Source of the DNA: Gemmatimonadaceae bacterium
Lineage (GTDB): Bacteria; Gemmatimonadota; Gemmatimonadetes; Gemmatimonadales; Gemmatimonadaceae
Assembly (NCBI GenBank): GCA_025929535.1
Contig: JAICLZ010000032.1
Span: forward strand, 1 to 47,302
Length of the DNA stretch: 47,302 bases
Direction: 5' to 3'
The position numbers and the translations under genes are program-made. Below are positions 9,954-18,595 of the stretch, piece by piece. The first letter of the stretch is position 1, and every line of letters starts with the position of its first letter. The notes under the pieces are model-generated. The model was not told the origin of the DNA, ran no database searches, and saw only the letters and a program-made list of their open reading frames with translations.

Positions 9954-10793
9954 TCAGCGCTCGCTTACGAGGTCGTTCGCTTCGGCGGACGGGATCGCCT
10001 GATCAGCGAAGGTGAAGGTGCCGAGCTCCTGCATCTCCTTCGCGGCGCGGACGACTGCACCCAGTGCCGCGCGGCTGAGCGCGGAGCCGACGCTGATGCG
10101 GCGCACGCCGAGCGCGGCGAGCTCCTGCACGGAGAACGCTGCGCCCTTGAGTCCCATGAGGACGTTCACCGGCTTGCTCACCGATGCGCACACCGCGCGA
10201 ATGTGATCCGCCTTCGTGAGCCCGGGTGCATAGAGGACATCTGCCCCTGCGGCTTCGAAGGCCTGAAGACGGCGGATGGTATTTTCGAGATCCGGAATTC
10301 CGTGCAAAAAATTCTCGGCGCGCGCGACGAACATGAACGGAAAGGGAAGCGCGTGCGCCGCCTCGGCGGCGGCAGCGACGCGCTCCGTCGCGTGCGCGGG
10401 ATCGTAGATCGGACGCCCGGGATCGCCGGTGGCATCCTCGATCGATGCGCCGACGAGTCCGGCATCGGCTGCGAGGCGGATGGTCTCCGCCGCATCTTCG
10501 GGCGCGTGCCCGTAGCCGTTCTCGAGATCGGCGGCGACGGGGAGATGGGTCGCACTCACGATCGCTTTCGCATTCGCGAGCGCATCGTCGCGCGTGACGG
10601 AGCCATCGCCGTCGCGGCGGCCGAGCACGAAGGCGAGGCCGGCGCTGGTGGTGGTGAGGGCGGAGAAGCCGAGCCGGGTGAGGATGCGCGCGGTGCCGGC
10701 ATCCCACGGATTGGGGATGACGAACGCACCCGCGCGCGCGTGCAGCGCCTGAAACGTCTTCGCCTTCTCGGCCTGTGTTGCGTGCATGGTCAT
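9954..10793 (-). CDS. Isocitrate lyase/PEP mutase-family protein
   Basis: A 279-residue (beta/alpha)8 protein of the isocitrate lyase/phosphoenolpyruvate mutase superfamily. The fold markers are FVIPNPWDAGTARIL (Asp31), LPVAADLENGYG (Asp89, Glu91) and VGASIEDATG (Glu119, Asp120), which provide the Mg2+ and substrate site. The KKCGH catalytic motif of true isocitrate lyases is absent, so a small C-C or C-P lyase/mutase or oxaloacetate hydrolase-like role is more likely; the substrate is unknown. The start at 10793 overlaps the radical SAM stop by one base (TGATG), and imuA follows after 7 nt, so it looks like part of the same operon. Its link to translesion repair is not explained by known biology. 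Confidence 0.83.
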   Translation of the reverse strand: MTMHATQAEKAKTFQALHARAGAFVIPNPWDAGTARILTRLGFSALTTTSAGLAFVLGRRDGDGSVTRDDALANAKAIVSATHLPVAADLENGYGHAPEDAAETIRLAADAGLVGASIEDATGDPGRPIYDPAHATERVAAAAEAAHALPFPFMFVARAENFLHGIPDLENTIRRLQAFEAAGADVLYAPGLTKADHIRAVCASVSKPVNVLMGLKGAAFSVQELAALGVRRISVGSALSRAALGAVVRAAKEMQELGTFTFADQAIPSAEANDLVSER

Positions 10794-11965
10794 CACGTGG
10801 TGAGAGAGAGCGCGAGCTGCTCGCTGGGTGCGGGCGCGGACTCGAGCATTGCCGGATCGTCGTCCGCATCGTCGCGCATTCCGCGGCTGTCGGAGCGCAC
10901 GCCGTAGCGTTTGCACAGCATGTCGAAGAATCGCGCAAGTCCGTCGCGATAGCGATCGCCTGCATGAGACCCAAGTGCATAGGTCGCGCGATAGCGGCCG
11001 GCGAGATGCGGAAACTCCTGCTCGATGAACGGGAGGTAGCGCTTGCGCGCCTCGTGCTGCAGGCGGAGCGCGCATGCGCCGACGTACGTCGCGCCCGCTT
11101 CGGCCACGCGCTTCACGAGCGCTTCGAGATCCGAGGGATTGTCGGTGATCCCGGGGAGCACGGGCATGCAGTTGATTCCCGCGTCGATGCCCGCCTCGCG
11201 GAGCCGTGCGAGCGCACGGATGCGCGCCTCGGGCGTGGGCGCGCGCGGCTCGATGCGACGGGCGAGCGCGCGATCGAGCGTGATGAGCGAGAGGTGCACC
11301 GAGAGGGTGGAGAGCGCCGAGATGCGCGCGAGCAGCGCGATGTCGCGCGTGACGAGCGCGCTCTTGGTGATGATCACTACCCGCAGCCCCGGATGCTGGG
11401 CGAGCACCTCGAGGATGCCGCGCGTCACCTTGAACTGCCGCTCGGCCGGCTGGTACGGATCGGTGGCAGTGCCGATCACGATCGCTTCGCCGTCGAGCAG
11501 CGCGAGATGCTTGTCGCTGCCGTGGCGGAGCGTGCGCGCGAGCACGTCGCCGGCGTTGCGCTTGACGAAGATGTGTCGCTCGAAGGCGAGCCAGGGCGGG
11601 ATGCGCTCGACCTGGGCGGCGGTGCTGTGAACGAGACGATCGGCGGCGGATGCGCGCTCCATGACGTAGCGGTGCGCGTAGCGTGCGTAGCAGTACGCGC
11701 ATCCGAAGGCGCAGCCGATGTACGGATTGATGGACCAGTAGCCCATCCCCGTGACCTTGGTGTCGTTGAGGATGGAGCGTGCGTGGGTGGAGTAGTAGGT
11801 GATGTCGCTCTGCGCGCCTATCACCGGGAGCTGTCGCAGCGAGCGCTGGACGGCTTCGGGGAAGAGGGGGAGAGTGGCGGCGAGCGACGGGGGCAATTGA
11901 TTCGGGTGCGAGTGGGATGAAAAGAGTTGGGAAGTGAGGATACCGAATGAATACCGAAGAAACAA
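10793..11965 (-). CDS. Radical SAM protein (Rv2578c/PA0069-like family)
   Basis: A 390-residue cytoplasmic radical SAM enzyme. The 4Fe-4S cluster motif CAFGCAYC gives Cys85, Cys89 and Cys92 in the sequence NPYIGCAFGCAYCYARYAHR. ILNDTKVTGMGYWSINPY upstream and GTATDPYQPAERQFKVTR downstream are characteristic of the Rv2578c/PA0069-like family, a distant relative of spore photoproduct lyase whose reaction is not established. The start is uncertain: no ATG exists upstream of residue 74, and the longest open frame begins with TTG at 11965; a GTG at 11824 is another option. It is the first gene of a tightly packed run leading into imuA-imuB-dnaE2, which fits a DNA-damage role (inference). The TA module diverges from it across about 100 nt. 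Confidence 0.82.
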   Translation of the reverse strand: MFLRYSFGILTSQLFSSHSHPNQLPPSLAATLPLFPEAVQRSLRQLPVIGAQSDITYYSTHARSILNDTKVTGMGYWSINPYIGCAFGCAYCYARYAHRYVMERASAADRLVHSTAAQVERIPPWLAFERHIFVKRNAGDVLARTLRHGSDKHLALLDGEAIVIGTATDPYQPAERQFKVTRGILEVLAQHPGLRVVIITKSALVTRDIALLARISALSTLSVHLSLITLDRALARRIEPRAPTPEARIRALARLREAGIDAGINCMPVLPGITDNPSDLEALVKRVAEAGATYVGACALRLQHEARKRYLPFIEQEFPHLAGRYRATYALGSHAGDRYRDGLARFFDMLCKRYGVRSDSRGMRDDADDDPAMLESAPAPSEQLALSLTT

Positions 11966-12014
11966 GACGACAGAATTGACCGACTGAGGGGTGGCGGGAT
12001 CTGGTAACTCTGTC

Positions 12015-12044
12015 GTAGACTATTTTGTAGATCATACCGTCTAC
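12015..12044 (+). promoter_or_regulatory. Candidate autoregulatory operator of the toxin-antitoxin pair
   Basis: GTAGAC at 12015-12020 and GTCTAC at 12039-12044 form a perfect inverted repeat with an 18-nt spacer. A third half-site, GTAGA at 12027-12031, pairs with TCTAC at 12040-12044 at 8-nt spacing. The block is AT-richer than its surroundings and lies just upstream of the antitoxin ribosome binding site. Ribbon-helix-helix antitoxins commonly bind such repeats to repress their own promoter; that role is inferred here from position. Confidence 0.5.
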
Positions 12045-12065
12045 TTAATCTCAGTGGAGGCTCAT

Positions 12066-12317
12066 TTGGCAGCCACAACAACCATTCGAGTCGTCATCAC
12101 CGACCGCAACCTCGCACAGGAGCTCGCGACGCGATCAGGCCGCTCGCAGATGGAGATCGTGCACGAGGCGCTCGAGCTCTACCGCCGCCACCAGCTGCTG
12201 GCCGACATGAACAAGGGATTCGCTGAGCTGCGTCGCGATGCTGACGCGTGGAACGAAGAGATGGTGGAGCGCGACGTGTGGGACGTCACGCTGGGTGACG
12301 CCACCGGCGGCGACTAA
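12066..12317 (+). CDS. Ribbon-helix-helix antitoxin (MazE-like)
   Basis: An 83-residue protein upstream of a MazF-like toxin. The first 15 residues (TTIRVVITDRN) form a short beta strand followed by helices (LAQELATRSGRSQMEIVHEALELYRRH), the pattern of Arc/MetJ ribbon-helix-helix DNA-binding proteins. The acidic C-terminal tail (ADAWNEEMVERDVWDV) is the part expected to bind and neutralise the toxin. I chose the TTG start at 12066 because GGAGG lies 5 nt upstream and the fold begins immediately; an in-frame ATG at 11991 would place the operator repeats inside the coding region. The toxin start follows 13 nt after the stop. Autoregulation through the upstream repeats is likely (inference). Confidence 0.75.
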   Translation: MAATTTIRVVITDRNLAQELATRSGRSQMEIVHEALELYRRHQLLADMNKGFAELRRDADAWNEEMVERDVWDVTLGDATGGD

Positions 12318-12330
12318 TGGCGCTCGATCG

Positions 12331-12681
12331 ATGAAGCAGAATACGCCGCCGAGTCGGGGGGAGATCTGGGTGGTGGAATTGGATCGGGCGCGCGGGGGAA
12401 ACGCGCGAGCGGTCCATCGCGCGCTCGTGATCTCGGTGAACGAGCTCAATCACGGCGCCGCAGGGATCGTGACACTGCTGCCGATGAGCGACGAGGATCA
12501 ACGCATCGCGACGCACGTGAAGGTGCCAGTGGGCGAGGCGATGATGATGAAGGACGGGTTCGTGAAGTGCGAGGAGATGCGCTCGGTCTCGGTCGAGCGG
12601 CTCACGAAGCGCGTCGGCGCGGTGAAGGCGGAGACGCTGGCGGCGGTGATGCGAAACGTGGGGGTGTTGCTCGGCGTGTGA
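12331..12681 (+). CDS. MazF/PemK-family endoribonuclease toxin
   Basis: A 116-residue MazF/PemK-fold toxin, expected to cleave single-stranded RNA at short sequence motifs. RGEIWVVELD (residues 9-18) is the family start; Arg30 in HRALVISVNELN and Thr48 in GIVTLLP match the catalytic Arg and Thr of MazF. The conserved end, GFVKCEEMRSVSVERLTKRVG followed by a helix ending in LLGV, is also present. I start at the ATG at 12331 because upstream in-frame codons lie over the antitoxin and add unrelated residues. Length is normal and no damage is seen, so the toxin is probably active. It ends 91 nt from the convergent kinase gene. Confidence 0.85.
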   Translation: MKQNTPPSRGEIWVVELDRARGGNARAVHRALVISVNELNHGAAGIVTLLPMSDEDQRIATHVKVPVGEAMMMKDGFVKCEEMRSVSVERLTKRVGAVKAETLAAVMRNVGVLLGV

Positions 12682-12772
12682 CGCCCTCCCCCCACTCCCA
12701 ACTTATAACGCACCTGGGGGCTTGCGAAGAGTGGAATAGTCGAGGCTTGCGACATCGCTCACCCGCGATCTC

Positions 12773-15448
12773 TTACTTCGCCTCTCCTCCCGCCATGCGC
12801 GCCCGAAGCACCGTCCCCCAATTTGCGACGACGACCATCTCGCTCGAGTGGTCGGGCTCGAGAAACACGAAATGCGCACCGTCGGGGAAGACATCGTAGT
12901 TGGAGTGCGGGTTGGTGGCGAACGCGTACGTGTCGGTGAGCACCGTGTCGCGCGCGAACACGCTGAAGCTCGGCGTCGTACGAAACGCGGCCGCCATGAG
13001 CTTCCCGCTGCCGCGATAGAACAGCCGACGCCCATCGCGCGACCACACCGGCTCGGTGCCGCCGCCGGTGGACACCTGCACCCGGCCGCCCGGGCCCGGG
13101 AATGGCTGGACGACCACCTCGTCACGTCCGGATTCATTCGTGACGAAGGCGATCCACCGACCATCGGGCGAGATCCGAGGCATGTTCTCGATGGCGGCGG
13201 GATTGTTCGCGATCGGCCGGGGAGTGCTGTCGCCGGAAACGGCGCGATAGTAGATGTCCGCACCGGTGGTGTCGACCTGATAGACGAGATAGTGCGCATC
13301 CGGGGAGAGAAGTCCTTCGAACACGTCGAGTCGTTCACCGCTCAACAGCGGCGCAGCCTCGGCGCTCATGTCGGCGGGCCGCGACCAGATCGCGCTGCGA
13401 CTCCCGCGATCGGTTCGGAAGAGCACGCGTCGCCCATCGGGACTCCACTCCGGCCGCTCGTTGGTCAGCCCTTCGGTCGTCAATCGCGTCAGTGTGCCTG
13501 ACGAGAGCTCATCGAGCCAGACGTCGCGGTGATCGGCCGACCCGATCGAGAGTGCAAGCAGCTTCCCATCCGGAGAAAGTCTCGGGAAGGAATAGTCGCG
13601 ATCGTCGAGGAGCGAGCGAGCACCGCCATCCTTGCCTACTACGACGAGACGAGACAGCTGCGTTCCGCTCTGGTAGATCAGTGTGCCCGTGCGCGAGAGC
13701 GCCGCGAACGCCAGCCCGGTGCCTGCATTGAGCGAGATGTGATCGATGAGCTGGACCGGCGGACCGAGCAGACGTCGCTTCGCGACATCGATGGGGGCGC
13801 CCATCATCACGCCGCCTGCCGTGATGTACACCAGGGTCCCGTCGATCACGCCCAAGGGCATGATCCCCTTGAGACCGAGAACGGTAGTCTTGCCTCCACC
13901 CAAGGGCACGATCGCGATCCGCGCGGTTGCCGGCGAGCTCCCCGACCAACTCGCATAGATCACGCTTTTCGCGTCGTCCCACACCATCGGCGCGTCTTCG
14001 TACAGGTAGCCGGCGTGATGCTCGTCCCCCATGAAGATGCGGGCCACTCCCCCTGTCTCGGGTATGGTATAGAGCGCGGTGTTGCTGGAGACGACGATGA
14101 CGCCGGATGACGACCAGCTCGCTCCGTTGAACGTGCCCGGCGCGGTGCCGAGGAGCAGCGGCGCCGCGCCGTCCACGGCGATCTTGTACAGCTGATTGCC
14201 ACGGTTGAACGCGACCCAGTGGCCGTCGGGAGAGAAGATCGGATGAATCGCGTCCTCGGTCCCGGGGAGCGGTCGAGCGGCGATGTCATCGAGGGTCCGA
14301 AGCATGAGCTGCGGGCGCCCCCCGTCACCCAATCCCACGTAGGCCAGCGTTCGGCCATCTGGAGACGCGGCGACGATGTTGTAGCCCAGGGAGCTGGTCC
14401 TGCCATTCAGCGCCGCCGGCAGCGTGAAGCGCACGACCTCGGCCGGCGCACGCGGCGCCGTGCGCCACCTCGACGCCGCGAGTGCAAGAGCGATGATCGC
14501 GATCGCGCCAAGCGCCAGCACGACGGGATCGCGGAGGCGGGAGCTCCAGTCCGGCGATGCGCTCGCGCGCGCACGCCCTCGTGATGCAGTGGGCTTGCGA
14601 GTGCCCGAAGTCCCCGGCGCGCCGCGGAGTGCCTCCGCAAACTGCGCCGCCGTCGCGAATCGATCCGCCGGCAGCTTCTCGAGCGCGGTGAAGACGGCGT
14701 CCTCCACTTCGTCGCTCACGCGCTCGCGCTGCTTCTGCAGCGATGCCGGCTTCTCCGTCATTACCTTCGCGATGATCGCCTGCGCCGTGCTGCCGGTGAA
14801 CGGCGGATCATCCGAGAGCATCTCGTACGTCACGCACCCCAGAGCGTAGATGTCCGAGCGCGCGGTGATCTCGCGCTCGCCCATCGCCTGCTCGGGCGAC
14901 ATGTAGCGCGGTGTGCCGAGGCTCATCCCGGTCTCGGTCATGCGCACGCTGCCGACGCTGGCGACGGCGAGCGCGATGCCGAAGTCGGCGACCAGCGCGG
15001 AGCCATCGTGAAGGAGAACGTTCTCGGGCTTGATGTCGCGGTGAATCACGCCGTGGCGGTGCGCGTAGTCGAGCGCGGACGCGACCTCGGACGCGAGGCG
15101 GATCGCATCGGCGATCGGCAGCTGCTTCTCACGCTGCAGGCGATCGCGCAAACTCTCACCCTCGACGAACGGCATCACGTAGTAGGCGGTGCCGTCCACT
15201 TCGCCGCTGTCGATCAGCCCCAGAATGTGGGGATGCTGCAGCGTAGCGATCGTCTTGATCTCGCGGAGGAATCGCTCGGCGCCGATGATGGCGGCGAGCT
15301 CGGGACGCAGCACCTTGATCGCAACCTTGCGATCGTGCTTGAGATCTTCGGCGAGGTAGACCGTGGCCATACCGCCCTGGCCGATCTCGCGCGCGATCCG
15401 ATAGCGACCGGCGAGCGCTTCCTGGAGGCGGGACACCGGCTCGGTCAT
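12773..15448 (-). CDS. Membrane Ser/Thr protein kinase with extracytoplasmic TolB-like propeller
   Basis: An 891-residue PknB-type kinase. The cytoplasmic kinase domain (about residues 15-275) has the P-loop IGQGGMATVY, Lys45, HRDIKPEN with Asp138, DFG at 155-157 and GTPRYMSPEQ. A Ser/Arg-rich linker and one membrane segment (about 308-326) follow. The C-terminal half carries repeated WD40-like/TolB-type blades: ASPDGRTLAYVG, FSPDGHWVAFNRG, LSPDGKLLALSIG, WSPDGRRVLFRTD, ISPDGRWIAFVTN. The propeller is expected outside the cytoplasmic membrane, where it could sense a ligand or envelope state. I place the start at 15448, directly before the kinase fold; the open frame further upstream is antisense-like sequence over the esterase gene. 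Target proteins are unknown. Confidence 0.92.
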   Translation of the reverse strand: MTEPVSRLQEALAGRYRIAREIGQGGMATVYLAEDLKHDRKVAIKVLRPELAAIIGAERFLREIKTIATLQHPHILGLIDSGEVDGTAYYVMPFVEGESLRDRLQREKQLPIADAIRLASEVASALDYAHRHGVIHRDIKPENVLLHDGSALVADFGIALAVASVGSVRMTETGMSLGTPRYMSPEQAMGEREITARSDIYALGCVTYEMLSDDPPFTGSTAQAIIAKVMTEKPASLQKQRERVSDEVEDAVFTALEKLPADRFATAAQFAEALRGAPGTSGTRKPTASRGRARASASPDWSSRLRDPVVLALGAIAIIALALAASRWRTAPRAPAEVVRFTLPAALNGRTSSLGYNIVAASPDGRTLAYVGLGDGGRPQLMLRTLDDIAARPLPGTEDAIHPIFSPDGHWVAFNRGNQLYKIAVDGAAPLLLGTAPGTFNGASWSSSGVIVVSSNTALYTIPETGGVARIFMGDEHHAGYLYEDAPMVWDDAKSVIYASWSGSSPATARIAIVPLGGGKTTVLGLKGIMPLGVIDGTLVYITAGGVMMGAPIDVAKRRLLGPPVQLIDHISLNAGTGLAFAALSRTGTLIYQSGTQLSRLVVVGKDGGARSLLDDRDYSFPRLSPDGKLLALSIGSADHRDVWLDELSSGTLTRLTTEGLTNERPEWSPDGRRVLFRTDRGSRSAIWSRPADMSAEAAPLLSGERLDVFEGLLSPDAHYLVYQVDTTGADIYYRAVSGDSTPRPIANNPAAIENMPRISPDGRWIAFVTNESGRDEVVVQPFPGPGGRVQVSTGGGTEPVWSRDGRRLFYRGSGKLMAAAFRTTPSFSVFARDTVLTDTYAFATNPHSNYDVFPDGAHFVFLEPDHSSEMVVVANWGTVLRARMAGGEAK

Positions 15449-15531
15449 CTCTGAATTCGCATGGGTGTGTGAAGATGGAGCGAAGGACCGCGAAGGGCCA
15501 GCGGCTCGATGACGTGCGCATGCTTCGCCCG

Positions 15532-16212
15532 TCAGTGCGGAAGCCTGTACCCCGACAAAAAGTGCCAGGCATCGGAGTTCACGCTGTCGCCAACCGGTGA
15601 GTACGAGTGATCCTGACCCGGAAACTCGAGGTAGTGCACGGGGAATCCGTGCTGCTCGAGAAAATCGCGCGTCTGCCGCGCCCCATCGACGGGATTGTAC
15701 CGATCGTGATCGCCGATGAAGATGGCGATCGGAATCTTTCGTTTGGCGTGATCGACGATCGAGTAGTAGTCGGGATCGATCGTCGATGCGTAGACGCCTG
15801 CGGCGGCGAATACATCCGAGTCGAACATCGCGCCGTCGTACGCGAGATAGCCGCCCATCGAGTAGCCGAAGAGATACACTCGATCGGAGTCCACGGCGGC
15901 GAGGCGCTTGGCATCCGCGAGCACGCAGCGAAACACGGCCGGGGCCACCTGCTCGAAGGCGAGCTCGCGCGGGAGCTGCGGCGCGATCAACACGACATGC
16001 TCGCGCGCGGCGAGCGGCGCCCACAGCTCCACCATCTCGCTCGCCTGGCCGCCCGCGCCGTGCAGCAGCATGATCGCCGGAAGGCGATCGTGGCTCTTGG
16101 GCGCGGACAGCACGTAATCGTAGGCGCGCTGATCGCAGGTGACCGTGTGATGTTTGGGCGACGAAAGGCCGGCGGATGACAACGCGACCGCGAGCAACAC
16201 CGTTGCTCTCAT
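15532..16212 (-). CDS. Secreted alpha/beta hydrolase (esterase/depolymerase-like)
   Basis: A 226-residue exported hydrolase. Residues 1-18 form a Sec signal peptide. The alpha/beta hydrolase core has the oxyanion loop LLHGAGG, the nucleophile elbow GYSMGG with Ser118, an acid in FIGDHDRYNP (Asp168 or Asp170) and His202 in PGQDHSYS. Its size and motifs fit the LpqC/PHB depolymerase/feruloyl esterase group, but the substrate cannot be told. The ATG overlaps the response regulator stop by 4 nt (ATGA), so it is translated from the histidine kinase-response regulator operon and may be under the same control. Downstream, 83 nt separate it from the kinase gene on the same strand. Confidence 0.8.
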   Translation of the reverse strand: MRATVLLAVALSSAGLSSPKHHTVTCDQRAYDYVLSAPKSHDRLPAIMLLHGAGGQASEMVELWAPLAAREHVVLIAPQLPRELAFEQVAPAVFRCVLADAKRLAAVDSDRVYLFGYSMGGYLAYDGAMFDSDVFAAAGVYASTIDPDYYSIVDHAKRKIPIAIFIGDHDRYNPVDGARQTRDFLEQHGFPVHYLEFPGQDHSYSPVGDSVNSDAWHFLSGYRLPH

Positions 16213-16934
16213 GCGTCACCCTCGACGGTTGGTGCTGCTTCGTTCCCCAGCACCAGCCGATACCCCTGCTTGGGCAGCGTCAGGATGTGCTTCGGATGGT
16301 GCGGATCCTTCTCGAGCTTGCGGCGCAGCTCCGCGAGATGTGTGTCGAGCGTTCGGCTCACCACCTCGGGATCGTAGCCCCACACCTCGCGCAGCAGCTC
16401 CTCCCGCGCGACCACGGCGCTATTGCGCGCGATCAGCGCCGCCAGTAGCGCATACTCCTTGGGCGTGAGCTGCACCACCGCCCCCGCGCGCGTCACCTTG
16501 CGATGATCGCGGTCCACCTGCACATCGCCGAAGCGCACGGGCGGCAGTCGCACCACCGCGAAGCTGCCGCTCGCGGAACGGCGCAACAGCGACTCGATTC
16601 GCGCGAGGAGCTCGAGCAGGCCAAAGGGCTTCGTCACGTAGTCGTCTGCGCCGAGCCGGAAGCCGCGCACCTTGTGCGCCTCCTCGGAGAGCGCGGTGAG
16701 CAGCAGCACCGGCGTCACCGAATCGCGCTCGCGGATCGTGCGCAGCACGTCGTAGCCGTTGCCGTCCGGCAGCATGAGGTCGAGGATGATGAGGTTCGGC
16801 GGATCGGCTGCGAGCGCACGCGCCGACGATGCGACATCGGCCGCGACGGTCACGCGATAGCCGTCGAACTCGAGATTCTGGCGGAGTCCTTCCGCGAATC
16901 CGGGATTGTCCTCGACCAGAAGAATGTGCGTCAC
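16209..16934 (-). CDS. OmpR/PhoB-family response regulator
   Basis: A 241-residue two-component regulator. The receiver domain begins THILLVEDN and has the phosphoacceptor Asp52 in LIILDLMLPDGNG, Thr80 and Lys102 in DDYVTKPFG. The C-terminal winged-helix DNA-binding domain includes VQLTPKEYALLAAL and VSRTLDTHLAELRRKLEKDP. I chose the GTG at 16934 because it overlaps the histidine kinase stop (GTGA) and starts the receiver fold exactly; a longer frame upstream lies inside the kinase gene. The cognate sensor is encoded immediately upstream and the esterase immediately downstream, each with a 4-nt overlap. Targets are not visible from sequence. Confidence 0.92.
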   Translation of the reverse strand: MTHILLVEDNPGFAEGLRQNLEFDGYRVTVAADVASSARALAADPPNLIILDLMLPDGNGYDVLRTIRERDSVTPVLLLTALSEEAHKVRGFRLGADDYVTKPFGLLELLARIESLLRRSASGSFAVVRLPPVRFGDVQVDRDHRKVTRAGAVVQLTPKEYALLAALIARNSAVVAREELLREVWGYDPEVVSRTLDTHLAELRRKLEKDPHHPKHILTLPKQGYRLVLGNEAAPTVEGDA

Positions 16935-18496
16935 GAGATGTCCGCCGCAGGAAGATCGATCACGATGCGCGCGCCACCGCTCGGCGCGTCTTCGACCCGC
17001 GCGCAGCCGCCGGCACGCACCACGATATCGTGCACCACCCATAATCCGATACCCGCGCCCGCGGTTTCCGAGTCGCCGTTCGCGCGAAAATATCGCGTCC
17101 ACACGCGATCGCGCAGCTCCGGGGCAATGCCGGGTCCCTCATCCTCCACCGCGATTCGCACGACCGATCCCTCGCACGCAGCGGAGACCAGCACCGTCTG
17201 CGTGGCCGAGCCGAACTTGAGCGCGTTGTCGAGCACGTTCGTGAGCGCCTGAAGCAGCGCCGCATCGCCAATGCGCGCCCGCGGCGTGCCCGAGACGCTG
17301 ACGGCGATCTTCGTGCGTGCATCGCTGAGCGCGCGTACGCGAGTGATGGCGGTTTCGATCACGGGAGCGATCGCGGTGACCGCCGGTGCGGCGGCCGCAC
17401 GCTCCGGCCGCGTGAGCCCGACCACAGTGCTCACCGTATCGATGAGGCGATTCGCCTCATCCACGATGCGCTGCGCGGCAGCGCGCCGTGCATCGTCGCC
17501 GCGCACGCGGTCGAGCGCGAGTGTCTCCGAATAGAGCAGGATCTGCGCGAGCGGTGTGCGCAGCTCGTGCGAGATGGTCGTGAGGAACTCCGCCTGCCGG
17601 CGCACGGCGCGCCGGTCGCGGACGAGCTGCAGCACCGCGATCGATGCGAGCGCGATGGTGCCCAGCAGCATGAGCGTGAGTGCGATCGACGATACGCCCT
17701 CGCGCGCGATCACGACGCCGGAGAGAGGGCGCGCGAAGGCGGGAAATGCGATGAGCCGGACGCCCGCATCCTCCGTTTGCGCGAGCACGCGCGAGCCGGG
17801 CGTCGCATGCCCCACGAGCGTGTCGTTCCCGACCGTCGCGACGAGCGAGACGACCGAGTCTGCGCCACCGCGTGCGTGCGCGCCGGCGAGCACCGCGGAG
17901 AGCGCGCTCGCACACGTCACCAGCCCGTACACGGCCACGGGCGCGCTGTACGGGGCGTGCTTCACGCCGTAGATCAGCGCGCGGCCATGCGAGAGGAGCG
18001 TCGCGAAACCTTCGTTGGAGGCGGGACTCGTGCGCAATTCCGAAGCGACGACATCCTGAACCCACGCGATGCGCTCCGCGCGGTCCGGCGGAGAGACGAG
18101 AAAGCCCCGGTTGCGCAGATCGATGCGAAAGAAGAGCGGCATCGAGTCGCCGCTGTCGGTGCAGCGCAGCGCGCTCGCCGAGGCATTGCGGGGTGCCGGC
18201 GGCGGCAGCTCCTCGTATACGGAGCCCATCGTTCCGCTCACCTGCGCACCGATCGCCGCGGCGGTCGCGGATCGGAGCGCGGCTGCCGCGCCGTCCACGC
18301 GCTCCCGCGCAACGAGCGAGAGATAGTCCTCCGTCACCTTCTCGGCCGTGCGCCGCTGGAAGCGCAGCTCTGCGATCACCGCCCAGGCCAGCGCGCCGCC
18401 GAGCACGAGCGCGAGCACGAGCGTGAGGCGCGCGAGAGCGGAAGGCGGGCGGGGGGTGAGAAGGGGAAGCGGCTGCATCACAGGGATATAATGCAC
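16931..18496 (-). CDS. Sensor histidine kinase
   Basis: A 521-residue membrane sensor kinase. Two membrane segments at about 22-41 and 268-291 enclose an extracytoplasmic sensor domain of about 220 residues with no family I recognise. The cytoplasmic part has the H-box ISHELRTPL with His310, the N-box NVLDNALKFGS, the G1 box EDEGPGIAP, the F-box YFRAN and the G2 box GAGIGLWVV. It phosphorylates the adjacent OmpR-type regulator, whose GTG start overlaps this stop. An alternative start, ATG at 18478, would remove six residues. The gene is divergent from the amino acid permease across about 100 nt. The signal sensed is unknown. Confidence 0.9.
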   Translation of the reverse strand: MHYIPVMQPLPLLTPRPPSALARLTLVLALVLGGALAWAVIAELRFQRRTAEKVTEDYLSLVARERVDGAAAALRSATAAAIGAQVSGTMGSVYEELPPPAPRNASASALRCTDSGDSMPLFFRIDLRNRGFLVSPPDRAERIAWVQDVVASELRTSPASNEGFATLLSHGRALIYGVKHAPYSAPVAVYGLVTCASALSAVLAGAHARGGADSVVSLVATVGNDTLVGHATPGSRVLAQTEDAGVRLIAFPAFARPLSGVVIAREGVSSIALTLMLLGTIALASIAVLQLVRDRRAVRRQAEFLTTISHELRTPLAQILLYSETLALDRVRGDDARRAAAQRIVDEANRLIDTVSTVVGLTRPERAAAAPAVTAIAPVIETAITRVRALSDARTKIAVSVSGTPRARIGDAALLQALTNVLDNALKFGSATQTVLVSAACEGSVVRIAVEDEGPGIAPELRDRVWTRYFRANGDSETAGAGIGLWVVHDIVVRAGGCARVEDAPSGGARIVIDLPAADIS

Positions 18497-18595
18497 GCGA
18501 TGTCAGTGCGCTCGCAGGCGGGTGCAAGAGAACGCTGACGTTCTCCTTGCGCGCTCCGAAGCGCGCGCCGCGCAGGGTCGAGCTATCCTCGGCGC

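Noticed and set aside
15449..16219. Upstream extension of the propeller kinase frame
   Set aside because: The extra residues are an out-of-frame reading of the esterase gene; the kinase fold begins after the ATG at 15448.
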